In this document: in pieces, positions 16,646-25,902 of the stretch | How positions within the stretch are numbered: position 1 is the first letter of the stretch | How the letters are laid out: the number at the start of each line of letters is the position of its first letter | Assembly (NCBI GenBank): GCA_031253985.1 | Contig: JAIRVH010000056.1 | Span: 1-46,472, forward strand | Reading direction: 5' to 3' | From: Sphingobacterium sp. | Lineage (GTDB): Bacteria > Bacteroidota > Bacteroidia > Sphingobacteriales > Sphingobacteriaceae | DNA: 46,472 bases | Notes under the pieces: model-generated | What the model saw: the letters and a program-made list of their open reading frames with translations, nothing else | Databases searched by the model: none | Told to the model about the DNA's origin: nothing | Made by a program: the position numbers and the translations under genes

Positions 16646-16735
16646 CTATTTTTTCTTGTGTCTATTTTTTCTTAAACGTTTTTTACGTTTGTGAGTAGCC
16701 ATCTTGTGTCTTTTTCTTTTTTTTCCGCTTGGCAT
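16646..16735 (-). CDS. 29-residue highly basic mS38-like (AURKAIP1/COX24-type) ribosomal peptide
   Basis: A short frame reads 'MPSGKKRKRHK', then 'MATHKRKKRLRKNRHKKK'; 17 of its 29 residues are K or R. It matches the tiny AURKAIP1/COX24-domain proteins annotated across Bacteroidota, relatives of mitochondrial ribosomal protein mS38, which tucks an arginine/lysine helix into small-subunit rRNA. It is easily missed by gene callers because of its size. The TPR protein gene lies 37 bases upstream and a terminator about 55 bases downstream. Ribosomal location is inferred from the family. Confidence 0.85.
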   Translation of the reverse strand: MPSGKKRKRHKMATHKRKKRLRKNRHKKK

Positions 16736-16772
16736 AGCTAAATTTTTTAATGATTATAAAATAATAAATTAA

Positions 16773-17609
16773 TTACTTGCTCAATTCCGCAATCTTTCGA
16801 TCAATGAATTGTGATAGGGAAGGGTCAGCTGCCAGCTCCTTACTTTTTTGAAAAGCAGTTACGGCCTCTTTTTTCATCCCAATATTTTCATAGCCTGTGG
16901 CTAAGTAAAAGTATGACTCAGCATCGGGTTTTTGATCGATAACGGTCTTAAAACGCTCGATGGCCTTGTCAAACTGACGGGATTGTAATGAAAACAATCC
17001 CAAAGTTTTGTTTGCTTCTAAGTTTTTAGGATCAGCAGCAACGACTTCTCGCAATAAGGCAATACCTGCCATGGGATTGTTCGTTCCTGATACCATTGCG
17101 GCACCTAATCCTGTTTTTGCATCTAAGCTACCTGTATTCGCTTTCAGCGCTGCTTCATATGCATGAATTGCATTTTGATTTAACGCTTGGGCTAAAGTAG
17201 AATCTTGCAAATTTGTATAAGCAGCACGATAAGCATTACCTGCTTTCAACCAATATTCAAATTTTGGGGAAACCTTTGCCATTTCCTCATAGACGAAAGC
17301 CTGAGGGGCTGGTTTTGCGACATCGTCCCACTTATCTGCCAACTGTTGCAACAGCTTTATCTTATCCTCTCCAGAAGCTTTTGCAACTTGGCCCTCAATA
17401 TCGGAAATTTCTTTGACTAAACTAGCATCTAAACCTTGTTTTGTCATCGAAGATATATTTTCCAAATTTACTTCATTGGAAGGCTTCGATTCAGATGCTG
17501 CAGCAGTTTGTTTTTCTTTGTTCACCAAACCTTTAATAGGCTGCGCTAACAGCACAGCAACCAAGGCTACTACTGATCCTATTACTATTATCTGTTTGGT
17601 TTTTGCCAT
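16773..17609 (-). CDS. TPR-repeat protein with N-terminal membrane anchor
   Basis: Residues 7-24 form one hydrophobic helix after 'MAKTKQ', anchoring a 250-residue domain, probably periplasmic. Tetratricopeptide-type helix pairs are clear from about 125 to 275: 'AIHAYEAALKANTGSLDAKTG', 'EANKTLGLFSLQSRQFDKAI', 'AESYFYLATGYENIGMKKEA'. The region 30-90 is acidic and probably coiled. It starts 18 bases after HU, so the two are co-transcribed. TPR domains serve protein-protein contact; partner unknown. Confidence 0.85.
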   Translation of the reverse strand: MAKTKQIIVIGSVVALVAVLLAQPIKGLVNKEKQTAAASESKPSNEVNLENISSMTKQGLDASLVKEISDIEGQVAKASGEDKIKLLQQLADKWDDVAKPAPQAFVYEEMAKVSPKFEYWLKAGNAYRAAYTNLQDSTLAQALNQNAIHAYEAALKANTGSLDAKTGLGAAMVSGTNNPMAGIALLREVVAADPKNLEANKTLGLFSLQSRQFDKAIERFKTVIDQKPDAESYFYLATGYENIGMKKEAVTAFQKSKELAADPSLSQFIDRKIAELSK

Positions 17610-17627
17610 TTTAATCTATTTTAAAGA

Positions 17628-17912
17628 TTATTTATTGCCATTCTTTACTTTCTCTACGAAAATTTTAGCCGGCTTGAAACTAGGAACAAAGTGTTCAGGG
17701 ATAATGATTGCTGTATTTTTTGAAATGTTTCTTGCAGTCTTCTCAGCTCTTTTTTTGACTACGAAGCTACCAAAACCTCTTACATATACATTTTCTCCTC
17801 CGATCATTGCGTTTTTGACAACTTTAAAGAACGCCTCTACGGTTTCTTGAACATCTACCTTCTCTAAGCCAGTTTTGGTAGAGATTTCTGCAATAATTTC
17901 TGCTTTAGTCAT
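17628..17912 (-). CDS. HU/IHF-family DNA-bending protein
   Basis: Small basic nucleoid protein, 94 residues. 'MTKAEIIAEISTKTGLEKVDVQETVEAFF' is the N-terminal helix pair, 'VYVRGFGSFVVKKRAEKTARN' the signature strand and start of the DNA-binding arm, and 'HFVPSFKPAKIF' the C-terminal motif. It has an IHF-like arm without the classic HU 'NPRTG' sequence ('NISKNTAIIIP' instead). It is the first gene of a minus-strand group with the TPR protein and the mS38-like peptide. Confidence 0.95.
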   Translation of the reverse strand: MTKAEIIAEISTKTGLEKVDVQETVEAFFKVVKNAMIGGENVYVRGFGSFVVKKRAEKTARNISKNTAIIIPEHFVPSFKPAKIFVEKVKNGNK

Positions 17913-17971
17913 ATCTATTTTACTGTAATTATTTATTTTTCAACCCTTAAGCCAACTAATGTTTGGGGATG

Positions 17972-17979
17972 CAAAAGTA
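17972..17979 (-). promoter_or_regulatory. Candidate -7 element for the HU operon
   Basis: TACTTTTG on the minus strand fits TAnnTTTG; transcription would begin about 50 bases before the HU start codon. Confidence 0.45.
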
Positions 17980-18159
17980 TTGTTTTAAAATGAGTAATGG
18001 AAATTATTTAAATACTTTTTTGATAAATAAGCTCCCAAAAGCCAAACATTTACAATCATTTAACGAGACATTACATCCGGCCAATCCATAAATTAACCTC
18101 AAAAATAAAAACAATTATCTAATTTACAACATGTTGACTCATTAGATATCATATAAAAA

Positions 18160-19206
18160 TCAATATATGCCAATTGCATGACTTAGCCGGTCCAAATCTG
18201 CTTCTGTATGGTGCGCATTCACCACAATCCGATTCAATAAGGGGTCTGTAGCAAGCGGATAAGGAAAACTCGACACCAGTATTCCAGCATCCATTAGTTT
18301 GGTATAAAGGCTCGGGTCCGTTGAAGAAAAAACAGGAAAATTAGAAACAGTATTTAATTGCGACGCTATACGCTCCCGAAAGCAACTTATATTATGCTGC
18401 AACTTCTGGAATTGCTCCAGATAAATCTGCTCGCCATAAACAAATGCATATAAGCTTGCCGGTGAGCTAGGAGAAGCGCCAGTATAAAAATTGGATAGCT
18501 TAAGAGACTTGATCCGCGATTCATCCGCCAAGATCAAACCCGCGTCTGTCGCCATACCCTTCGCCAATGAGGCAACAACAATTAATTCAATATTAGACAA
18601 GTGAAGATTGCTTCTATCGAATGAAATACCATTTTCTCGGGTAACACCAATTCCGTGCGAATCGTCCAGGAGCAATACAACCTTCTTGTTTGAATTAATA
18701 TGCCTAAATACCGTCAGGTCATAGATCTCCGGCTTTATATTATCTAGGCTGTTGCTGACGATGATAAATGAAGTCTGCGGCGATTGATTGATATAAGCCA
18801 CAGTAGCATTAGCCCAGTCAACAAAACTTCCCGCTGCTGTGGGTTTTTCATCTAACCACAACGACGGGTGACAGGAAGGAGCATGCAGGATTTCTCCTTC
18901 TGCGGCCAATGTCCTGACAAGAAATTGAGTAGCCAAATATCCGCTGGAAAGCAATAGGCTTGCTTCAAAACCAAAACGCTTCGCTGCATATTCTTCCGCT
19001 TGATCAAATATGGCCTGTTGCACATTATTATTTCGAGAGGTGCCATTGTTAATACCATAGCGTCGTAGACCTTCTATGAAAATAGAAGTATATGCTTTAT
19101 CTGTTGCCAGCCCGAGATAGGATGTCCCTCCGAAAAAAAGATATTCTTTATCTGCGGTCGTAATAAAACGGCCTGTTGGTTGTTCTAAACGCTTAAAATT
19201 ATTCAT
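18160..19206 (-). CDS. KBL/AONS-like PLP-dependent enzyme
   Basis: Fold-type I PLP enzyme of the alpha-oxoamine synthase type (8-amino-7-oxononanoate synthase, 2-amino-3-ketobutyrate CoA ligase). 'LLSSGYLATQ' binds the cofactor ring, 'DDSHGIGV' (181-188) holds the PLP-stacking histidine and the aspartate, and 'SLAKGMAT' contains the Schiff-base lysine K216. At 348 residues it is about 40 shorter than BioF or Kbl. It lies 23 bases downstream of a D-2-hydroxyacid dehydrogenase on the same strand. No biotin genes are nearby, so bioF is not supported; substrate unknown. Confidence 0.85.
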   Translation of the reverse strand: MNNFKRLEQPTGRFITTADKEYLFFGGTSYLGLATDKAYTSIFIEGLRRYGINNGTSRNNNVQQAIFDQAEEYAAKRFGFEASLLLSSGYLATQFLVRTLAAEGEILHAPSCHPSLWLDEKPTAAGSFVDWANATVAYINQSPQTSFIIVSNSLDNIKPEIYDLTVFRHINSNKKVVLLLDDSHGIGVTRENGISFDRSNLHLSNIELIVVASLAKGMATDAGLILADESRIKSLKLSNFYTGASPSSPASLYAFVYGEQIYLEQFQKLQHNISCFRERIASQLNTVSNFPVFSSTDPSLYTKLMDAGILVSSFPYPLATDPLLNRIVVNAHHTEADLDRLSHAIGIY

Positions 19207-19229
19207 CTATGTATTGCCGATTCATTTAA

Positions 19230-20198
19230 CTAACGGGACAGTACTTCGGGGTTCGCTATATGTTGTGGGGCGCCTTCGAAAAAGGCGACAATATTCTCAA
19301 AGGCAAGTCTAAATAATTGTTCATAACCATTTTTCTCCACATAGCCTACATGCGGTGTACAAAGCACATTTGGCAGCTGCAATAAAGGATAGTTAGGATC
19401 AGAGATTGGCTCCGACTCATAGACATCTACCGCAGCCATCCCCGGGATACCTGTTTCGAGTGCCGTCAATAGTGCACCCTCTTCAACCAATTCAGCACGA
19501 GAAGTGTTGACAAAAAGTGCCGTCGGCTTCATCGACCGGAGATCTTCGAGCTTTACGATACCTCGTGTCGCGGGCACTAACCTGAGGTGTAGAGTTACTA
19601 CATCTGAGAAATGAAAAAAATCGGATTTACTGGCTGCAGCCAAAAAGCCATCTTTTACAGCTTCCTCGCGCGACTTTTCGCTTCCCCAAACAATTACTTG
19701 GGCGCCAAAAGCCTTAGCAAACTGCGCTATTCGCTTTCCTATTTTCCCATAACTCCATATCCCTATTGTTTTGCCAGAGACACATTCTCCCATGTTTGTT
19801 TGCCACAAACCTTTCTTCATATCGCAAAGCGCCTGAGGCAAACCACGAAGGGCATTCATAATCAAAATCCAAGTCAATTCAGCTGGCGCAACCGGAGAGC
19901 CCATACTTTCGGCAACAGCCACGTGGAAGCGACTACAAACCGCCAAATCTAAATGGTTTGAAATTTTGCCCGTCTGGCTAATTAGCTTTAGCTTGGGAAG
20001 CTGAGACAGCAGGCCTTCCGTAATTTTTGTCCGCTCTCTAATGAGCACCAATGCATCCGTATCGCTTAATTTTTCAGCCAATAAAGCCGGATCTGAATAG
20101 GACTGTTTCAATATTTGGACATCATGACCATCAAGAATTTTGAAACAGTCCAACTTTCGGACAGCATCCTGATAGTCATCTAAAATGGTTATTCGCAT
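19230..20198 (-). CDS. D-2-hydroxyacid dehydrogenase family protein
   Basis: NAD-dependent oxidoreductase converting a 2-keto acid to a D-hydroxy acid or the reverse. The NAD-binding 'GIWSYGKIGKRIA' replaces the usual GxGxxG with G-x-W-x-Y-G-x-I-G, seen in phosphoglycerate-dehydrogenase-like relatives. The catalytic triad is visible: arginine in 'VNTSRAELV', glutamate in 'DVYESEPI' and histidine in 'TPHVGYVE'. Length 322 is normal. First gene of a two-gene unit with the KBL-like enzyme. The exact substrate is not inferable. Confidence 0.9.
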   Translation of the reverse strand: MRITILDDYQDAVRKLDCFKILDGHDVQILKQSYSDPALLAEKLSDTDALVLIRERTKITEGLLSQLPKLKLISQTGKISNHLDLAVCSRFHVAVAESMGSPVAPAELTWILIMNALRGLPQALCDMKKGLWQTNMGECVSGKTIGIWSYGKIGKRIAQFAKAFGAQVIVWGSEKSREEAVKDGFLAAASKSDFFHFSDVVTLHLRLVPATRGIVKLEDLRSMKPTALFVNTSRAELVEEGALLTALETGIPGMAAVDVYESEPISDPNYPLLQLPNVLCTPHVGYVEKNGYEQLFRLAFENIVAFFEGAPQHIANPEVLSR

Positions 20199-20459
20199 TT
20201 TTTCTGACTTAATTTTAAACTCTTATTTCAATATCAAATTAAAATAAACTGTCTCCTATATCCAATATAACTGCATAGTATATAAAAGCAATCTATTACG
20301 CTTCACTGGAGAACTTATTATAGAAGAAATTTGTTTTCCGACATTAATTTACAGCATAAAGTTGGAATCCTGCAATTCGTCATGATATTTTGACATTCCA
20401 TCCACTCTTTTTCGCAGGAGTGCTTCCTTCAGTTGATCTTTGAAGAAAAATAAAGAAAA

Positions 20460-22607
20460 ATGAAGCTGCTATTAACCATCCTATTTTTAAGTATTACCGT
20501 CGTATCTGCACAGTCTATCCTAAAAGGAAAAGTGCTCGGCAAAAACGGCAAACCCATTTATTTAGCCAATGTTTATATTGATGGAACCTACGATGGCGGC
20601 ACCACGGATTCGCTTGGTAACTTCATTTTTGAAACTAATGAGCAGGGGGCTAAAATCATAAAAGCGTCCGTTGTGGGTCTACCAACGTATAGCAAGCCCA
20701 TCCAGCTACCCCAGAAAGAATTGCTGATTATTCACATGCAAGAAAGTGAGAATCGACTACAGGAAGTCACGATTCAAGCGGGGGTTCTACAAGCCAATAG
20801 CTCCGGAAAAAATACGGTAATGAGCCCACTGGATATTGTCACCACGGCAGGAAGCATGGGCAACATCATCAGTGCCCTAGCGACGTTGCCTGGTGCACAG
20901 GTCGCCGGAGAAAATGGTCGCTTGATGGTTCACGGTGGGGATGTCTCCGAAACGCAAACTTATATCAATGGAATCAGAGTTGCCCAACCCTATACCGCCA
21001 CACCCAATGAGGTCCCTGTCCGGGGCCGGTTTTCTCCTATGTTATTTAAGGGAGTGAATTTTTCTACAGGCGGTTATTCAGCAGAATTTGGCAATGCGCT
21101 ATCCAGTATTTTAGCGCTAAACACCGAAAATAAGATTGAACAGTCAAAAACAGAGCTTTCATTATCTTCTGTCGGATTGGGTTTGGGACACACTCTACAA
21201 TGGGGAAAAAACTCGTTGACATTTAACAGCAGCTACACAAACTTAAAACCTTATTCAAAAATAATTACACCCGACATTAAATGGACAAAACCATATGAAA
21301 ATGCTTCTGGAGAAATGATCTATCGTCATCAGTTCAGAGAAGGTTTCCTAAATATCTATGGCGCCTACAATTTTGAGAATATGGGGCTTTATCAAGCTGA
21401 CATCGATTATAAAGAGCCTGTCCCATTGAAAAAGAAATCCAACAATTCATATGCTAATATTACCTACAGCCAGAATCTGGGAAACCGTTGGACTTTCAAT
21501 TCTGGTATTGGCCTAGGTTACCTCACCGATAAGCTGCATTATGACGATATTTTCCTACCCAACGAAGAAAAGAGTCTTCATATAAAGGGCGTGCTAAGCA
21601 AAATCTGGAATAATAAGATTAAAAGTATCGGGGGTATAGAATATTTTGATAATAATTATCAAGAGGAATACCAGCGTCAAAACCTTAAATACAACTATGG
21701 ATACCATAGTAAGATAACCTCTTTGTTTACCGAAACGACTTTCGGTATACGACCAAACCTAATTGGAAAAATCGGATTACGGGAAACTTCATCCAATCTT
21801 CAGAAAAAGAATACGCTGGAACCGAGGGCCTCTTTGGGATACGCATTGAATAAATATACCCAGCTCTCCATGGCCTATGGAACTTTTCATCAACAAGCCG
21901 CTACCCCTATATTAAAATATGCCCCTCAGCTTGACTGGCTGGAGGCCAACCACTACATCGTCAATTATTTCTATGAGCGGGCGGGCCATCTACTTCGCTT
22001 GGAAGCGTACCACAAAGAATACAGCAACTTGATTAAATACAATAGTATGACACCAAGCTATGACAGCCGATACGACAATACTGGAAACGGTAAGGTAAAA
22101 GGCTTTGACCTATTTTATAAAAATACCAGCAGCATCAAAAATCTCCAGTACTGGATTTCATATTCATACACCGACAGCAAGAGAAATGAAGCCAATTATC
22201 CTTCCACGGTTACTCCTCCATACGTGTATAAACACAGTATTTACCTTGTTGGAAAATACTGGTTTGCTAACCTTCGATCACAGCTCAGTCTGACAAATTC
22301 CTTTGTATCCGGCAGAAATTACAATGATCCTAACCAAACGGTTTTCATGAATGGACGTACAAAAGGTTATAATAATCTTTCCATGAGCTGGTCGTTTCTC
22401 TACAGCCAGCAAAAAATTATCCATTTCTCCGTCAGCAACGTTCTCGGCGCCGCTCCGATTTATGGTTATCAGTATGCAGACCAACCAAATTCACAGGGAA
22501 TATATGACCGTAGACCCATCATTCCAACAGCCAAGCGTTTTGTCTTTTTAGGCTATTTCTGGACAATCAGTAAAAACGAAAAAGAAAATCAATTGGACAA
22601 TCTCTAA
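20460..22607 (+). CDS. TonB-dependent outer-membrane receptor
   Basis: Signal peptide (1-17, 'VVSAQ'), then a carboxypeptidase-regulatory-like beta sandwich (about 19-95: 'LKGKVLGKNGKPIYLANVYIDG'), a plug domain (about 100-225, 'MGNIISALATLPGAQVAGENG', closing with 'FSTGGYSAEFGNALSS') and a beta-barrel to the C-terminus. It imports a bulky ligand across the outer membrane using TonB energy. At 715 residues it is a short member, and no SusD partner follows, so it is not a classical glycan SusC. A small TPR protein and a LytS/LytT-type pair follow on the same strand, hinting at regulated uptake. Ligand unknown. Confidence 0.92.
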   Translation: MKLLLTILFLSITVVSAQSILKGKVLGKNGKPIYLANVYIDGTYDGGTTDSLGNFIFETNEQGAKIIKASVVGLPTYSKPIQLPQKELLIIHMQESENRLQEVTIQAGVLQANSSGKNTVMSPLDIVTTAGSMGNIISALATLPGAQVAGENGRLMVHGGDVSETQTYINGIRVAQPYTATPNEVPVRGRFSPMLFKGVNFSTGGYSAEFGNALSSILALNTENKIEQSKTELSLSSVGLGLGHTLQWGKNSLTFNSSYTNLKPYSKIITPDIKWTKPYENASGEMIYRHQFREGFLNIYGAYNFENMGLYQADIDYKEPVPLKKKSNNSYANITYSQNLGNRWTFNSGIGLGYLTDKLHYDDIFLPNEEKSLHIKGVLSKIWNNKIKSIGGIEYFDNNYQEEYQRQNLKYNYGYHSKITSLFTETTFGIRPNLIGKIGLRETSSNLQKKNTLEPRASLGYALNKYTQLSMAYGTFHQQAATPILKYAPQLDWLEANHYIVNYFYERAGHLLRLEAYHKEYSNLIKYNSMTPSYDSRYDNTGNGKVKGFDLFYKNTSSIKNLQYWISYSYTDSKRNEANYPSTVTPPYVYKHSIYLVGKYWFANLRSQLSLTNSFVSGRNYNDPNQTVFMNGRTKGYNNLSMSWSFLYSQQKIIHFSVSNVLGAAPIYGYQYADQPNSQGIYDRRPIIPTAKRFVFLGYFWTISKNEKENQLDNL

Positions 22608-22752
22608 AACTCAACAACTCATCGCAAAAATATGTCGGTTCGTCCAGCATTATTTCTACTTAATAAGGCTTATGACGAACTTCATTACTGTTCGAAGAGC
22701 GATAAAACAAATACAGCAACATTAAAATATAATTAATATAAAACGAGAAATC

Positions 22753-23367
22753 ATGAAATCATTTATTATTGCAATCATCTGCTTACTAAGCAGTGCGACA
22801 TTTGCACAGGGCAATTTTGAAAAAAGTATGGGACAAGCCATGAGTTTATGGCAATCAGGAGAGACACAGAAAGCGGCAGCTCTTTTAGAGCGTATTGCTC
22901 AGGTAGAAAAGGACAATTGGATTCCGGCATATTACCAAGCAATGGTGCTAACAACGGCTTCCTTCAGGGAGAAAAACAAAGAAACACAAGCAAAATATAT
23001 CCAATCAGCAGAAGACATCCTGAACACAACAGCTCAGGACAATAATCCGGAATGGCTTGTTTTACGGGCAATGAACAAAACAGCGTTGATGATCACAGAT
23101 CCTATGACAAAAGCGAAAGAGCTGTCACCTAGCATTATAGGGCTGTATAAAAAGGCACTAGCTATAGCTCCCAATAATCCCCGGGCTGTATTGGGACTTG
23201 CAGAGTTTCAGATGAATGCTAAAAAATATTTCAATCAAGATACCAGCAAAGAATGTGAGGATGTGAAGAAAGCACTATCTTTATTCAATGAAGAAAAAGT
23301 TACTGTCCCATTTGGGCCGTCATGGGGCAAGGACCGGGCAGAACAACTGGTAAAAGAATGCAAATAA
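22753..23367 (+). CDS. Secreted TPR-like protein
   Basis: A clear signal peptide (1-18, 'LLSSATFAQG') precedes a helical domain with TPR-like repeats: 'MSLWQSGETQKAAALLERIAQ', 'YYQAMVLTT' and 'GLYKKALAIAPNNPRAVLGLAEFQ'. Two cysteines near the C-terminus (in 'SKECEDV' and 'VKECK') could pair in the periplasm. It lies 145 bases after the TonB receptor and 6 bases before the histidine kinase, so it is co-transcribed with the latter. No known family name; it may link the receptor and the sensor. Confidence 0.75.
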   Translation: MKSFIIAIICLLSSATFAQGNFEKSMGQAMSLWQSGETQKAAALLERIAQVEKDNWIPAYYQAMVLTTASFREKNKETQAKYIQSAEDILNTTAQDNNPEWLVLRAMNKTALMITDPMTKAKELSPSIIGLYKKALAIAPNNPRAVLGLAEFQMNAKKYFNQDTSKECEDVKKALSLFNEEKVTVPFGPSWGKDRAEQLVKECK

Positions 23368-23373
23368 TACTTT

Positions 23374-24441
23374 GTGAGAAAAGCACCATTTAAAGCCATT
23401 ATACAAGCGTTACTCGCAAGCTTGGTCGTAACCACCTATTTTGTGGTTGTGGCCAAACTTGACCATAATGATGTCCCTTGGACATCTATCATCTTTCATC
23501 CAAATATGGTCAGAGGTTTATTATACGGATTTCTTCTTTTTTTAGGTCATAGCTATCTGTCGAAATGGGTAGGGAAGAAGTATCCTAGCGGTAAAGATTT
23601 TGGGAAAAAGATGATCGTTTTTTATAGTGTTAGTTTCTTCTTGACCATAGGGGTCGTTTTTATAGTGAATGCTTTTTTCTCCGGCCTGTTTAATCCGGGC
23701 GTTTCAGAAAGCTTCTCTCAGCGTTTTTACCATTTTATTCATCAGCAGCGTGTTGCATACTATTTTCAAACTGCCATGATATCCTGGTGCATTTCAATGT
23801 TTTTTTTTGGTTTCTATTTCTATAAAAGATTCAAAGAATCTCAAATCAAAGAATCTCATCAGGAAAAACAGCAAATAACAGCGCAATTTGAGTCGCTCAA
23901 GAATCAACTCGATCCGCATTTCCTGTTCAATAGCCTGAATGTACTTAGTGGATTAATCGAGGAAAGCCCCAAAAAGGCGAGTATGTTTACGACTGATCTT
24001 TCTAAAATTTACCGATATGTGCTGGAACAGAAAGATAAAAGCCTTGTTTCACTACAGGACGAGCTCGCGTTTTCAAAAGCTTATTTAAACCTTCTGAGTC
24101 TACGATTCGAAGATGGCATTCAGATCGATCTACATATTAGTGAAGAGGAAAATAAGGGATTTATTTTACCGCTTTCTCTTCAATTGCTGATTGAAAACGT
24201 GATCAAACACAACGTTATTTCCCTAAAAAAGCCTCTTTTTCTGAAGATTTATCGGAATGCCGATTATCTATATGTGGAGAATAATCTTCAGAAAAAAAAA
24301 GTGCTCCATGGCAACTCAGGAATTGGTTTAAAAAATATTCAGGATCGTTATAAGATACTATCCAATTTGCCCATACACATTCAGGAAAGCGATACCGTAT
24401 TTTCTGTCGGACTGCCAATTATGACTGAAATCGTTACCTAA
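23374..24441 (+). CDS. LytS/YehU-type sensor histidine kinase
   Basis: Four hydrophobic segments in residues 10-150 are followed by a His_kinase domain (PF06580). The phospho-acceptor motif 'DPHFLFNSLN' places H182, and the ATP-binding N-box is 'LIENVIKHN' with a late 'GIGLKNIQDRY' G-box. No large periplasmic sensor is present, so the membrane part or a partner senses the signal. Start is GTG at 23374, 6 bases after the preceding stop. It pairs with the LytTR regulator 113 bases downstream. Confidence 0.92.
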   Translation: MRKAPFKAIIQALLASLVVTTYFVVVAKLDHNDVPWTSIIFHPNMVRGLLYGFLLFLGHSYLSKWVGKKYPSGKDFGKKMIVFYSVSFFLTIGVVFIVNAFFSGLFNPGVSESFSQRFYHFIHQQRVAYYFQTAMISWCISMFFFGFYFYKRFKESQIKESHQEKQQITAQFESLKNQLDPHFLFNSLNVLSGLIEESPKKASMFTTDLSKIYRYVLEQKDKSLVSLQDELAFSKAYLNLLSLRFEDGIQIDLHISEEENKGFILPLSLQLLIENVIKHNVISLKKPLFLKIYRNADYLYVENNLQKKKVLHGNSGIGLKNIQDRYKILSNLPIHIQESDTVFSVGLPIMTEIVT

Positions 24442-24554
24442 AAAACAGTGGCTTTTAAATATACATATATGGCCAATCATTAAGAATCACATTTCAGAAG
24501 CTATAACAGGATTATCTCCCAAAAAAGATGATCAATAAGCAAGAAGGATAAACA

Positions 24555-25304
24555 ATGAAAATATTAATTATAGAAGACGAACTCCCCTCGGCAAGGTTTC
24601 TTCAAAGAAAACTGGCGGCACTCGGTTATACAGTATCTGCCGTACTGCAGACCGTAGAAGAATCCATTGAATGGTTTCTGTCAAATACTGAACCTGATCT
24701 GCTATTTATGGACATTCAGCTCGCCGATGGGATTTCATTCGATATCCTTGAGCAGATAAAACCCAATTCAGCTATCATTTTCACCACGGCATTCGACGAG
24801 TATTTATTAAGGGCATTTAAACAGAATAGCATTGATTATCTGCTGAAACCAATTGAAGATGAAGAATTGGAAAACGCTATCGAAAAGTTTATCCAGTATA
24901 GACGTCCCAGCGCCCAGCTTGACCTAGCGTCTCTTGAAGCATTATTTAAACATACAGTGCAAACATATAAAGAACGCTTTACCATCAAAATTGGCCAAAG
25001 TCTAAAAGTGATAACAACCCAGCAGATTGAATGCTTTTACAGTGAAAATAAAGGTACCTACCTCTACAGCAATGAAAATGGCAACTATCTTTTAGATCAG
25101 ACATTGGACGCCTTGACACCGCAGCTGTCACCCAAAGATTTTTTTAGAATCAACCGAAGCACAATTGTTCAATTTGACGCCATCAAAAATATTGCGATAC
25201 ACTCCAATGCGCGATTGAAAATATATCTAAAACATTATGAATCTGATGAGCTGATCGTCTCTCGTGAAAAAGTTGCTGCTTTCAGGAATTGGCTGGACAA
25301 ATAA
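24555..25304 (+). CDS. LytTR-family response regulator
   Basis: Receiver domain (1-120) with acidic pocket E7/D8/E9, phospho-acceptor D53 ('FMDIQLADG'), 'TTAFDEY' switch region and 'LLKPI' lysine. A LytTR DNA-binding domain fills residues 140-245 ('FTIKIGQSLKVI', 'FFRINRSTIV'). Cognate partner of the LytS-type kinase just upstream. Target genes may include the TonB receptor, but no LytTR sites were identified. Confidence 0.95.
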   Translation: MKILIIEDELPSARFLQRKLAALGYTVSAVLQTVEESIEWFLSNTEPDLLFMDIQLADGISFDILEQIKPNSAIIFTTAFDEYLLRAFKQNSIDYLLKPIEDEELENAIEKFIQYRRPSAQLDLASLEALFKHTVQTYKERFTIKIGQSLKVITTQQIECFYSENKGTYLYSNENGNYLLDQTLDALTPQLSPKDFFRINRSTIVQFDAIKNIAIHSNARLKIYLKHYESDELIVSREKVAAFRNWLDK

Positions 25305-25432
25305 TCGAAGTAGGATTTCAACAGTTACTCATCATAAATTGGACATCTCATCAAACAGATAAAGCAAAATTGGTCTAGTTGTGAAAACGCTCAATGGCAA
25401 TACGAGCTCAGTAAGGAAAGCGAAGAAGGATG

Positions 25433-25897
25433 CTACATATTGATTCTGTAGTTTAGCGGAATGCTAAAGCGGAGAGAAACTGCAAAGCCTTTTATCGGTC
25501 TATAATCCTTTTTGTCATTGATGGAGAATCCATATCCGAAGTCGAGATCCAGTAAAGTTGCTAAACTGATGCCCAATTTTGGAGTAAGGGTATAAGGAGT
25601 GACCTCTGCACGCACAAAGGGAGTTAAGACATAGGTCTGCGGATAATAAGTTATGGCGGCCTCGGGAATCACGGCAAACTTCTTTTGCGTCCACGTGAAG
25701 TTAGCTGTTGCATCTGCCCGCAGAATATGATCTCCGGTAAGGGGGAAAGCAAAATAAGCCCCCGTTTTTACAATGCTACCTTTCTGGAACTGGTAACTCA
25801 GTGTGGGGCCGATTAAATGATCTTGCGCTTTAATGCTACTACCCAGTGCAAGTAAAATAACTGTACCAATAAAATGATATATAGCCCTCTTTCGCAT
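25433..25897 (-). CDS. Small outer-membrane beta-barrel protein, copy 1
   Basis: Signal peptide ending near 'SIKAQD', then eight or so alternating amphipathic strands typical of small 8-strand barrels ('LIGPTLSYQFQKGS', 'VIPEAAITYYP', 'LGISLATLLDLDFGYGF'). It is a tandem paralogue of the next gene upstream: both share 'F.W....K..VIPE...TYY', 'TPFV.AE.TPYT.TPK.G.SL' blocks. Five bases separate the pair. Function unknown. Confidence 0.75.
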   Translation of the reverse strand: MRKRAIYHFIGTVILLALGSSIKAQDHLIGPTLSYQFQKGSIVKTGAYFAFPLTGDHILRADATANFTWTQKKFAVIPEAAITYYPQTYVLTPFVRAEVTPYTLTPKLGISLATLLDLDFGYGFSINDKKDYRPIKGFAVSLRFSIPLNYRINM

Positions 25898-25902
25898 CTT
25901 GT

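Noticed and set aside
18160..19206. bioF (8-amino-7-oxononanoate synthase)
   Set aside because: Correct enzyme superfamily, but it is short and no other biotin genes are present; only the superfamily call is supported.
20460..22607. SusC of a polysaccharide utilisation locus
   Set aside because: The receptor is short, no SusD follows, and no glycoside hydrolase is nearby.
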